DNA of 12,665 nt. Origin: Lachnospiraceae bacterium. Lineage in GTDB: Bacteria > Bacillota > Clostridia > Lachnospirales > Lachnospiraceae. Numbering within the stretch: the first letter of the stretch is position 1; every line of letters starts with the position of its first letter. The position numbers and the translations under genes are program-made. Location of the stretch: contig JAFSWJ010000097.1 of assembly GCA_017444545.1 (NCBI GenBank), forward strand, positions 1 to 12,665. The letters are read 5' to 3'. Shown one piece after another: positions 6,829 through 12,665 of this stretch. Under the pieces are notes generated by a model. That model saw nothing but the letters and a program-made list of their open reading frames with translations. It was not told the DNA's origin and ran no database searches.

Positions 6829-6847
6829 CCGGGCATCCCCGGCCCGG
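6829..6847 (-). promoter_or_regulatory. GC-rich hairpin just upstream of the ddh ribosome binding site
   Basis: CCGGGC (6829-6834) and GCCCGG (6842-6847) form a perfect 6-bp stem with a 7-base loop. In the ddh mRNA it ends two bases before the AAAGGAGG sequence, so it could influence translation initiation or mRNA 5' stability. It lacks a U-tract and is not a terminator. Confidence 0.5.
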
Positions 6848-6929
6848 ATCAAACAATCCATGTCTGGTGCAGTACCATGCATTCACCTATACTTTTCACG
6901 AAGTGCAGCTAAACGGATAGTACTACATT

Positions 6930-6938
6930 AGTATAACA
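6930..6938 (-). promoter_or_regulatory. Extended -10 promoter candidate for ddh
   Basis: On the minus strand the bases read TGTTATACT, an extended -10 (TG, one base, TATACT; 5/6). The start would be near 6923, giving a leader of about 110 bases. A TTGACG sequence at 6943-6948 is too close to serve as its -35, but pairs at 17-base spacing with a poor TAGTAC at 6920-6925, so a second overlapping promoter is possible. Confidence 0.5.
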
Positions 6939-7021
6939 TCCCCGTCAACTACCCCTGATATATGAGCCGTTCCGGGCATTCTGCACATAATAAAATAAAT
7001 CTGTACAAGATACATTTTTTT

Positions 7022-7050
7022 TTGCAAGATTAATCAAATTATTGTAAAAT
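7022..7050 (+). promoter_or_regulatory. Sigma-A promoter of the chemoreceptor gene
   Basis: TTGCAA (7022-7027) and TAAAAT (7045-7050) are separated by exactly 17 bases, with a T-run just upstream that could act as an UP-like element. Transcription would start near 7057, leaving a leader of about 60 bases. I saw no good match to the flagellar sigma-28/sigma-D consensus, so this receptor is probably not under the flagellar sigma factor. Confidence 0.65.
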
Positions 7051-7059
7051 AACCCTTAT

Positions 7060-7078
7060 CTGACGGGGAGATCGTCAG
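7060..7078 (+). promoter_or_regulatory. Leader hairpin of the chemoreceptor gene
   Basis: CTGACG (7060-7065) and CGTCAG (7073-7078) form a perfect 6-bp stem around GGGAGAT, almost at the predicted transcript 5' end. It may protect the mRNA end or act as an operator. It does not match a known riboswitch core that I can recognise. Confidence 0.45.
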
Positions 7079-7115
7079 GGGAAATCGAACACCTGTTTTA
7101 TGAAGGAGACGAAAC

Positions 7116-9131
7116 ATGAAGGCTAAAAAAAGAAAATCTTTGAAAAAGACTTTGTTGAGCCGGATCATCATCTTTGTTGCGGTAATGATCGTGATCATCA
7201 CCCAGATCAGCATCAAACTCGCATCGGATAATATCCAGTCGCTCATGAACAATGTGCTGGCCAGAGAATCCGTGACCTACGCTGCAGAGATTCACAACTG
7301 GTGGAGCAACATCATGACGAGAGTCGGACAGACGGCCGATGTGGTCAAAAATCTGCCGGAGTCTTCCTATGATGACACTCTTGCCATGCTCTTAAAGCTC
7401 ACCGCAGACGACCCCGATTCACAGGACATCTACATGGCCTACGGAAATGAAAATGTATTTCTCGACGGATCGGGCTGGGTTCCCGACGAGACCTTCGTTT
7501 TCAACGACAGACCCTGGTACAAGGGTGCTCTCGACAAAAAGGGTGATATCTATTCTTCAGAGCCCTATGTGGATGCATCCACGGGAAAGACCTGTCTGGC
7601 ATGCTCCGTCATGGTCCGCGACGGCGTGGTGCTCAGCAGCGACATAAACTTTGACAAGGTTGCCGAAAAGGTTGCCGCATTCAAATCCCTTTCTCCCGAT
7701 GCAAAATACTACATCATAAACAAGGAGACAAAGGACATCCTCATCAGCAATGTGGAATCTTCTGTGGGACAGACACTTGCAGATACTACAGATCCCATTG
7801 CTGCAGGTCTTGCTCCAATATTTGATTCACTGGACAAAAGCCTGAGTGCGGATGGCAGCAAGGTTATCACTGCAAAGACATCTGCAGGAGGCATGATGTT
7901 TACCGCAACCGACATTGAGGATACCTCCTGGGCTATTGTCAGCGCAGTTCCTTCAAGCATGCTCAGCAATGCCATTTTGAAGGTTATGTTTGTGACCTTC
8001 TTAAGCGCTATCATCCTCCTCATCATACTTTCGATCCTCATTTATTATATAATCAGCAAGGCCATCAATCCTGTCACCACAGTGACCGAGAGGATCACCG
8101 ACATCAGCAAGGGTGACTTCACAGTCAAGATCGTTCCCGAGGGCAACAACGAGATCACGACTCTGAGTGAGAGCCTGAATGAATATATAGAAAAGATGCG
8201 CTCGACCCTCAACAGTCTGTCAGATATCTCAGGCGCCATGAACAGCCGTGCCGGCGAATGCTTTGATATCTCCCACACGCTTTCGGATGCAAACCAGAAT
8301 CAGGGCGATTCCATCGAAAAGCTCAATACTACTCTCACGGATATGAACACCTCCATCGAGGAGATCGCAAACGCCGCTACAGAGCTTGCATCCACCTCCA
8401 GCGATCTGGCTCAGAATGCCGAAAATGTCCGTAACCTCTGTGATGAAACTCTCGAGGCTTCCGCAAAGGGCAAGGGCGAGATGGAGAGCATGACCAGAAA
8501 CGTATCCACTCTGAACGAGACCATAGAGGAACTCACGACCCTGATCAGAGCCACCGCAAAATCAGTCGAAGAGATCACCGGTATCACCGATACCATCAAT
8601 GCGATCTCCGAGCAGACAAACCTGCTGTCACTCAATGCATCCATCGAGGCAGCCAGGGCAGGAGAACTCGGCAAGGGCTTTGCTGTTGTCGCATCCGAGG
8701 TCGGTGTGCTTGCAAACCAGTCCTCCAGCGCTACCGAAAACATCCACAGGCTTGTTGATGATGTCACAAAGAACATCGCGGATATCAACAGGAAAGCCGA
8801 TATCTGCGCAAAGGATATGGAAGCCTGCCTGCAGGGTGTTGAGGGTGCAAACGAGTCCTTCAACAAGATCTACAGCGATGTGGCAGCCGCAACAGACGGT
8901 ATCACAACCATCGCAACAGGTATCGGAAAGATCAATGATGTTGCTTCAAACAACGCAGCGATCACCGAGGAGCAGGCATCAAGCATCAATGAAGTCCTGG
9001 CTCTTTCCGATCAGATCGTATCCGAAAATACGAGACTTCGTTCAGAGACGGAAAATATCACCAGCATTTCAGAGAACCTGAACCAGTACTCGGATGAGAT
9101 CAATTCGGATCTGTCACAGTACACCGTCTGA
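7116..9131 (+). CDS. Methyl-accepting chemotaxis protein with an extracellular double-Cache sensor
   Basis: 671 residues. The start is fixed by AAGGAG about eight bases upstream. Layout: basic N-terminus, first membrane helix at about 16-34, extracellular sensor at about 36-283, second helix at about 287-313, HAMP at about 315-368, then a long coiled-coil signalling domain to the end. The signalling tip is clear at 497-525, containing [20 protein letters not shown] and [11 protein letters not shown], which contacts CheA and CheW. The sensor looks like dCACHE_1, with RPWY at 132-135, EPYVDASTG at 149-157 and SSDI at 174-177, the pattern associated with amino-acid binding. Family knowledge: such receptors sit in polar arrays and steer flagellar rotation. 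No C-terminal CheR/CheB docking pentapeptide is seen. It is transcribed alone, from the 7022-7050 promoter to the 9150-9200 terminator. Confidence 0.96.
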   Translation: MKAKKRKSLKKTLLSRIIIFVAVMIVIITQISIKLASDNIQSLMNNVLARESVTYAAEIHNWWSNIMTRVGQTADVVKNLPESSYDDTLAMLLKLTADDPDSQDIYMAYGNENVFLDGSGWVPDETFVFNDRPWYKGALDKKGDIYSSEPYVDASTGKTCLACSVMVRDGVVLSSDINFDKVAEKVAAFKSLSPDAKYYIINKETKDILISNVESSVGQTLADTTDPIAAGLAPIFDSLDKSLSADGSKVITAKTSAGGMMFTATDIEDTSWAIVSAVPSSMLSNAILKVMFVTFLSAIILLIILSILIYYIISKAINPVTTVTERITDISKGDFTVKIVPEGNNEITTLSESLNEYIEKMRSTLNSLSDISGAMNSRAGECFDISHTLSDANQNQGDSIEKLNTTLTDMNTSIEEIANAATELASTSSDLAQNAENVRNLCDETLEASAKGKGEMESMTRNVSTLNETIEELTTLIRATAKSVEEITGITDTINAISEQTNLLSLNASIEAARAGELGKGFAVVASEVGVLANQSSSATENIHRLVDDVTKNIADINRKADICAKDMEACLQGVEGANESFNKIYSDVAAATDGITTIATGIGKINDVASNNAAITEEQASSINEVLALSDQIVSENTRLRSETENITSISENLNQYSDEINSDLSQYTV

Positions 9132-9149
9132 TACTTCCATAATAAAAAC

Positions 9150-9200
9150 AAACCTGCCGGCAAAAGATCATCAGATCCAAAGCCGGCAGGTTTATTTATT
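9150..9200. terminator. Bidirectional intrinsic terminator between the chemoreceptor and antiporter genes
   Basis: AAACCTGCCGGC (9150-9161) and GCCGGCAGGTTT (9182-9193) form a perfect 12-bp stem with a 20-base loop. The plus strand continues ATTTATT, and the minus strand continues GTTTTTATT. It lies between two convergent genes (stops at 9131 and 9208) and serves both. Confidence 0.92.
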
Positions 9201-9207
9201 CAGAGAT

Positions 9208-10710
9208 TCATTTGTGCTGTCGTGAAATATCCCGTTTGTTCAATATCATCACCGTACCCACAAGGAGCACTGCCTCTATGATCAGAGCAGCCCACGGAGA
9301 CTTCAAAAGTCCCGCTATCAGATATCCTATGGCACAGACCACAGCCACCAGAGTCGCATAGGGCAGCTGGGTCTCAATATGCCGTATATGCTTGCATCCG
9401 GCTCCGGTGGAAGCCAGGATCGTCGTATCGGATATGGGAGAACAGTGGTCTCCGTATACCGAACCTGCAAGGGTGGCTCCCAGTGCGGGTATCAGATAGA
9501 TCCCCGCTCCTTCGCTTTCACATATCATGGTAACGATGGGGATCAGCATTCCGAAAGTTCCCCAGGACGATCCCATGGAAAAGCTCATCAAAGCCGCTAT
9601 CACAAAGATCAGGAAGGGCAAAAGTCCAAGGGACATATTTGATGTGCTCACAAAGCCTGATATGAACTGTCCCGTGCCTATCAGCTGCCTGCAGACGCCC
9701 CCGAGGCTCCATGAAAGTATGAGGATCAGCATGGGCGGGACTATGCTCCCGATGCCGCTTACTATGCAGTCCACAAACTCTCTCGGCTTCATCAGCTTCC
9801 TCGGTATGTAGAGGATGAAAGCCGTGATGAGACCGGCAAAGGCACCAAGCGACAGGCCGCCGGCAGGATTGTATCCGATGGCTTCCGAAAAGCTCACGCC
9901 ATCAAAAAAACCGCCCACAAAAGCCATCCCGAGTATGGCAAAAACTATCAGCACCGCGATCGGAAGCACCAGGTCGATCACCCTTCCGTTTTTCTTATCC
10001 TCCGCGGTGTCCTTCTTTTCCATCCGTATGCCGTTTAATGCCTCCTGCTCCGCCTTTTTCATGGGACCGAAATCCCTGCCTGTGAAGCTGATGAAAAATA
10101 CCATCAGTATGGTCATCAGAGCATAGAAATTGTACGGTATGGTGGAAAGAAATACATTGAACCCGTTTGTCTGGCTGACCTCGCTTGCCACAGCCACAGC
10201 CCAGCTTGAGACCGGAGCTATGATGCACACGGGCGCGGCAGTGGCATCGATGATATAGGCAAGCTTTTCCCTGGAGATCTTCAGCCTGTCGGTTATGGGA
10301 CTCATCACGGTTCCCACAGTCAGACAGTTGAACCCGTCATCTATGAAGATCAGGATCCCCAGAAAAGACGTTGCAAAGGCAGCCGCCCTCCTGCTCTTCA
10401 GCTTCTTTCCGACCCATCTGCCGTAGGCCAGGCTTCCTCCCGACTTTGATACGAGATTTATCACAGCCCAGAGCAGTGCCAGGAATATTATCATATACGC
10501 ATTGTCTGCGATCTTTGAGCTCATCATGTCAAACATCAGCGAAACGGATGAAAAGACCGATCCGCCTCCCGCAAAGGTATAGATGAGCATTCCCGAAAAG
10601 ACACCGATGAAAAGCGATGAATAAACTTCCTTTGTTATCAGTGCCAGTGCGATCGCTATGAGTGGCGGAAGCAGCGACCACCATCCTGTTTCGATCATGG
10701 CAAATTCCAT
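9208..10710 (-). CDS. NhaC-family Na+/H+ antiporter
   Basis: 500 residues and highly hydrophobic, with about 11-12 membrane segments and one charged cytoplasmic loop at about 211-245 that splits the protein into two halves. Family-typical motifs are LIFIDDGFNCLTVG (120-133, with buried acidic D124/D125), SFSMGSSWGTFG (376-387) and YGDHCSPISDTT (419-430), the last shared by NhaC and MleN-type exchangers. Family knowledge: these membrane proteins exchange Na+ for H+, or couple organic acids to Na+/H+; true substrate not readable here. The ATG at 10710 has AAAGGAG eight bases upstream. It lies 37 bases downstream of the glutathione peroxidase stop with no terminator between, so the two are probably co-transcribed. 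A bidirectional terminator follows its stop. Confidence 0.93.
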   Translation of the reverse strand: MEFAMIETGWWSLLPPLIAIALALITKEVYSSLFIGVFSGMLIYTFAGGGSVFSSVSLMFDMMSSKIADNAYMIIFLALLWAVINLVSKSGGSLAYGRWVGKKLKSRRAAAFATSFLGILIFIDDGFNCLTVGTVMSPITDRLKISREKLAYIIDATAAPVCIIAPVSSWAVAVASEVSQTNGFNVFLSTIPYNFYALMTILMVFFISFTGRDFGPMKKAEQEALNGIRMEKKDTAEDKKNGRVIDLVLPIAVLIVFAILGMAFVGGFFDGVSFSEAIGYNPAGGLSLGAFAGLITAFILYIPRKLMKPREFVDCIVSGIGSIVPPMLILILSWSLGGVCRQLIGTGQFISGFVSTSNMSLGLLPFLIFVIAALMSFSMGSSWGTFGMLIPIVTMICESEGAGIYLIPALGATLAGSVYGDHCSPISDTTILASTGAGCKHIRHIETQLPYATLVAVVCAIGYLIAGLLKSPWAALIIEAVLLVGTVMILNKRDISRQHK

Positions 10711-10747
10711 AATATAAACTCCTTTCCAGTCCTTTCAGTCTATATTA

Positions 10748-11293
10748 TCACAGAATCGCCTTTACTTTATCCTCAACTTCCTTCATATCCACAGTCGGCT
10801 CAAATCTGGAAACAACATTGCCCTCACGGTCGATCAGGAATTTGGTGAAATTCCACTTGATGTAGGCCTTGTCTCCGAATTTTTTGTTGTTTGTTGCAGC
10901 ATATTTTTCCAGAGCCGCATTCTTCAGTCCCTTTCCAAAGCCTTCAAAGGGTTTTTCCGTTGCAAGCCACGCAAAGAGAGGATCAGCGCTGTCGCCGTTT
11001 ACATCGATCTTTCCAAACTGGGGGAACTCGGTCCCAAACTTCATCGTGCAGAACTCATGGATCTCATCCTCCGATCCCGGAGCCTGATTTGCAAACTGGT
11101 TGCAGGGAAAATCCAGTATCTCAAATCCCTTGTCCCTTAACTCCCTGTACATAGCCTCAAGGGGCTCATAGTGAGGGGTGAAGCCGCATCCGGTTGCGGT
11201 ATTTACCACAAGCACCACCTTTCCCTCATAATCCTTCAGACTGACCTGCCCGCCCTTTCTGTCCTTTACATTGAAATCATACATCGTAGCCAT
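10748..11293 (-). CDS. gpx: Glutathione-peroxidase-family thiol peroxidase (Cys type)
   Basis: 181 residues from the ATG at 11293, which has AAGGAGGA (11301-11308) seven bases upstream; a longer reading starting near 11329 would begin before that site, so it is rejected. Family features: NTATGCGFT with peroxidatic C36 in place of selenocysteine, FPCNQF with C64 and Q66, and KWNFTKFLID with W147 and N148, which complete the catalytic tetrad. C82 in HEFCTMKFG is at the position of the resolving cysteine of thioredoxin-dependent Gpx enzymes. The protein therefore probably reduces hydroperoxides with thioredoxin rather than glutathione, in the cytoplasm; this last point is inference. It is the first gene of a likely two-gene unit with the NhaC antiporter and has a good promoter at 11350-11378. 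Confidence 0.96.
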   Translation of the reverse strand: MATMYDFNVKDRKGGQVSLKDYEGKVVLVVNTATGCGFTPHYEPLEAMYRELRDKGFEILDFPCNQFANQAPGSEDEIHEFCTMKFGTEFPQFGKIDVNGDSADPLFAWLATEKPFEGFGKGLKNAALEKYAATNNKKFGDKAYIKWNFTKFLIDREGNVVSRFEPTVDMKEVEDKVKAIL

Positions 11294-11321
11294 AATCATT
11301 TCCTCCTTATATAAATTTCTA

Positions 11322-11347
11322 TTTTGCACAATTTACTTTTGCACAAT
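11322..11347 (-). repeat. Tandem direct repeat in the gpx promoter/leader
   Basis: TTTTGCACAAT occurs twice, at 11322-11332 and 11337-11347, with a 15-base period. On the minus strand the copies read ATTGTGCAAAA and sit over and just downstream of the predicted gpx transcription start. The position and spacing suit a pair of regulator binding sites, but no known regulator is assigned. Confidence 0.7.
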
Positions 11348-11349
11348 CT

Positions 11350-11378
11350 ATTTTATTATAATAAAACCGCCCTGTCAA
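11350..11378 (-). promoter_or_regulatory. Sigma-A promoter of gpx-nhaC
   Basis: On the minus strand a perfect TTGACA (-35, 11378-11373) is followed after exactly 17 bases by TAAAAT (-10, 11355-11350). The transcript would start near 11343. The -35 lies in the loop and stem of the upstream gene's terminator hairpin, and the spacer contains an AT-rich palindrome. Confidence 0.75.
11351..11366. repeat. Perfect 16-base AT palindrome in the gpx promoter spacer
   Basis: TTTTATTATAATAAAA equals its own reverse complement. It covers most of the -10 and part of the spacer of the gpx promoter. It may be an operator or simply the AT-rich tail shared by the terminator and promoter. Its half-sites do not match the PerR box (TTATAAT, one base, ATTATAA). 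Confidence 0.6.
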
Positions 11379-11389
11379 CAGGCAGTTTT
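11363..11389 (-). terminator. Terminator of the Re-citrate-synthase-like gene
   Basis: On the minus strand, AAAACTGCCTG, a TTGA loop and CAGGGCGGTTTT form a stem with one bulged G and one G-T pair, followed by TTTTATTATAAT. It lies 10 bases after the stop at 11399. The plus strand reads TTTTATTTTT after the stem, so it could also work in that direction. It overlaps the gpx promoter. Confidence 0.65.
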
Positions 11390-11398
11390 ATTTTTCCG

Positions 11399-12665
11399 TC
11401 AATCCTTTACGATCTCGTTGTATTTGCTCTCCATCTCGGCATCCGTGATCATGGTGACCCGGCCTGCATCATATTCAGACATGACCCAGTCATGGATCTT
11501 TACGATCAGGTCATCATTCTTTGGCAGAGCAGATTTTCCGAGGTGCTTTCTGTATTCGTTTACCCAGAAGGCCACTCCGGCAACACCTGAGGTATTTGTG
11601 ATGGAGACCCTCGGAGGACGGTTCAGCAGAGCCCCCGTATCAAAGATGTTGTAGATCTCCGGATTCTTCATCATTCCGTCCGCATGGATACCGGCCCTTG
11701 TCAGATTGAAGGCGCTTCCCACAAACGGCGTCATGGGAGGGATGGTATAATTTGTCTCCCTGCTGATATATTCCGCGATCTCAGTGATCACACGGGTGTC
11801 CATCCCGTTCAGCGTTCCACGCAGGGACGCATATTCAAAGACCATGGCCTCAAGCGGCACATTTCCCGTTCTCTCTCCGATGCCCAGAAGCGAACAGTTG
11901 ACAGCGCTCGCACCGTACATCCATGCAGTGGTGGCATTCACAACGCCTTTATAAAAATCATTGTGTCCGTGCCACTCGATCATCTCGGACGGCACATCCG
12001 CATGATGCTGCAGACCGTAAATGATACCTGAAACGCTTCGTGGAAGGGCTGCTCCGGGATAGGGCACTCCAAATCCCATGGTATCGCAGGCACGGATCTT
12101 TACCGGAACACCGCTTTCCCTTGAAAGATCCATGAGCTTTGTCGCAAAGGGTACCACAAAACCGTAGAAGTCCGCACGGGTGATATCTTCAAAATGGCAT
12201 CTGGGATGGAGTCCCGCCTCAATACAATCCGAAACTATCCCCAGATACTTGTCGAGAGCCTCCTTTCGTGTCAGCCCCATCTTGTGAAAGATATGATAAT
12301 CAGAACAGGAAACAAGGATACCCGTCTCCTTGATCCCGATGGATCTTACCAGCTCAAAATCCTTTTTCGATGCCCTTATCCAGGTCGTGATCTCCGGAAA
12401 CTCATAACCCAGCTCCATGCATTTTTCCAGAGCCTTCCTGTCCTTTTCCGAATAAACAAAAAACTCCGTCTGACGGATCATTCCCTTCGGACCGCCAAGC
12501 TTGTGGAGCAGCTTGTAGATATGCACCATCTGCTCCGTGGTATAGGGAGTCCTGGACTGCTGTCCGTCACGAAAGGAGGTATCCGTGATAAATATGTCCT
12601 CGGGCATGTTTTCCGGAACCCGCCTGTAGTTAAAGGCGATCTTCGGCGTTTCCGTGTAGGGAAAC
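11399..12665 (-). CDS. DRE-TIM acyltransferase, candidate Re-citrate synthase (5' end outside window)
   Basis: The frame is open to the right edge: 19 codons (FPYTETPKIAFNYRRVPEN) precede the first in-window ATG at 12607, and they look like real protein, so that ATG is not the start. 421 residues are visible. Numbering from that ATG, the family signatures are TDTSFRDGQQS (8-18), CDTMGFGVPYPG (174-185), the metal-binding HGHND (213-217), LGIGERTGN (241-249) and AGIHADGM (305-312). They define the isopropylmalate/homocitrate/Re-citrate synthase group, which condenses acetyl-CoA with a 2-oxoacid. The protein ends soon after the catalytic and accessory region and lacks the C-terminal leucine-binding domain of LeuA. 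From memory, the overall wording matches the clostridial Re-citrate synthase group (EC 2.3.3.3) better than LeuA; homocitrate synthase remains possible. The class is sure, the substrate less so. Confidence 0.85.
   Translation of the reverse strand, partial: FPYTETPKIAFNYRRVPENMPEDIFITDTSFRDGQQSRTPYTTEQMVHIYKLLHKLGGPKGMIRQTEFFVYSEKDRKALEKCMELGYEFPEITTWIRASKKDFELVRSIGIKETGILVSCSDYHIFHKMGLTRKEALDKYLGIVSDCIEAGLHPRCHFEDITRADFYGFVVPFATKLMDLSRESGVPVKIRACDTMGFGVPYPGAALPRSVSGIIYGLQHHADVPSEMIEWHGHNDFYKGVVNATTAWMYGASAVNCSLLGIGERTGNVPLEAMVFEYASLRGTLNGMDTRVITEIAEYISRETNYTIPPMTPFVGSAFNLTRAGIHADGMMKNPEIYNIFDTGALLNRPPRVSITNTSGVAGVAFWVNEYRKHLGKSALPKNDDLIVKIHDWVMSEYDAGRVTMITDAEMESKYNEIVKD

Larger units (their letters stand above)
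6814..7115. other. Divergent regulatory region between ddh and the chemoreceptor gene
   Basis: 302 bases with no standard-size gene. The left half holds the ddh leader (hairpin 6829-6847, two tiny overlapping ORFs) and the ddh promoter candidate. The right half holds a T-tract, a sigma-A promoter for the chemoreceptor and a short hairpin. A small AT-rich dyad, TACTA-CAT-TAGTA (6921-6933), lies over the ddh -10 region and could be an operator. The stretch 6960-7010 shows nothing else I can name. Confidence 0.6.

Noticed and set aside
6814..6923. Lysine riboswitch upstream of ddh
   Set aside because: The leader of about 110 bases is shorter than a lysine riboswitch, and none of its conserved core can be recognised.
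7051..7115. Cyclic-di-GMP riboswitch in the chemoreceptor leader
   Set aside because: Only a 6-bp hairpin is present; the GEMM core sequences are absent and the leader is too short.
8411..8866. Minus-strand open frames inside the chemoreceptor, histidine kinase and other genes
   Set aside because: They are shadows of well-supported genes on the opposite strand, without ribosome binding sites or recognisable domains.
11294..11329. Longer N-terminus for the peroxidase (12 extra residues)
   Set aside because: It would start upstream of the AAGGAGGA site that serves the ATG at 11293, and the family normally begins close to the MATMYDF segment.
11351..11366. PerR box in the gpx promoter
   Set aside because: The AT-rich palindrome does not reproduce the 7-1-7 PerR half-sites; regulation by PerR is not supported by sequence.
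1..12665. CRISPR array, insertion sequence, prophage, toxin-antitoxin or defence system
   Set aside because: No regularly spaced repeats, transposase, integrase, phage protein or recognised defence domain is present on either strand.

Overview
The window looks like ordinary chromosome from an anaerobic, low-to-mid-GC Firmicute, most likely a Lachnospiraceae-type Clostridium relative. Indications are strong AGGAGG-type ribosome binding sites, rod-like chemotaxis and signalling genes, a DAP-dehydrogenase lysine/peptidoglycan route, a Cys-type glutathione peroxidase, an NhaC-type antiporter and a Re-citrate-synthase-like enzyme. The genus cannot be fixed from the sequence alone.

Layout. 1-1383 (+) is the C-terminal part of a hybrid sensor histidine kinase (ATPase, receiver, Hpt), cut by the left edge. 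It converges with 1402-2418 (-), an EF-hand/calcium-loop protein of unknown role. 2419-2928 is non-coding except for a tRNA-Ala(GGC). It also holds a strong minus-strand intrinsic terminator with no gene feeding it and a long imperfect inverted repeat. 2929-4410 (+) is a beta-helix lipoprotein that overlaps, tail to tail, a MATE transporter (4379-5728, -). Upstream of the transporter lies ddh (5830-6813, -), with its own terminator between the two. A 302-base divergent region separates ddh from a methyl-accepting chemotaxis protein (7116-9131, +), with a recognisable promoter for the latter. A bidirectional terminator (9150-9200) separates the chemotaxis gene from a leftward block: glutathione peroxidase (10748-11293), then the NhaC-type antiporter (9208-10710), probably co-transcribed from a good sigma-A promoter at 11350-11378. 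The right edge cuts a DRE-TIM acyltransferase (11399-12665, -) that is best read as a candidate Re-citrate synthase rather than isopropylmalate synthase.

How the genes relate. There is no defence island, prophage, transposon, CRISPR array or biosynthetic cluster. The genes are individually regulated units for sensing (histidine kinase, chemoreceptor), envelope and transport (lipoprotein, MATE, NhaC), central metabolism (Re-citrate-synthase-like, DAP dehydrogenase) and peroxide defence. I did not find a convincing new multi-gene system. The features most worth follow-up are in the non-coding DNA: the orphan terminator at 2579-2615, the tRNA-hairpin-lipoprotein arrangement at 2750-2929, and the superimposed terminator, promoter, palindrome and direct repeats at 11322-11389. 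A cysteine ladder in the lipoprotein beta-helix and the ligand-pocket motif of the chemoreceptor are also worth checking.
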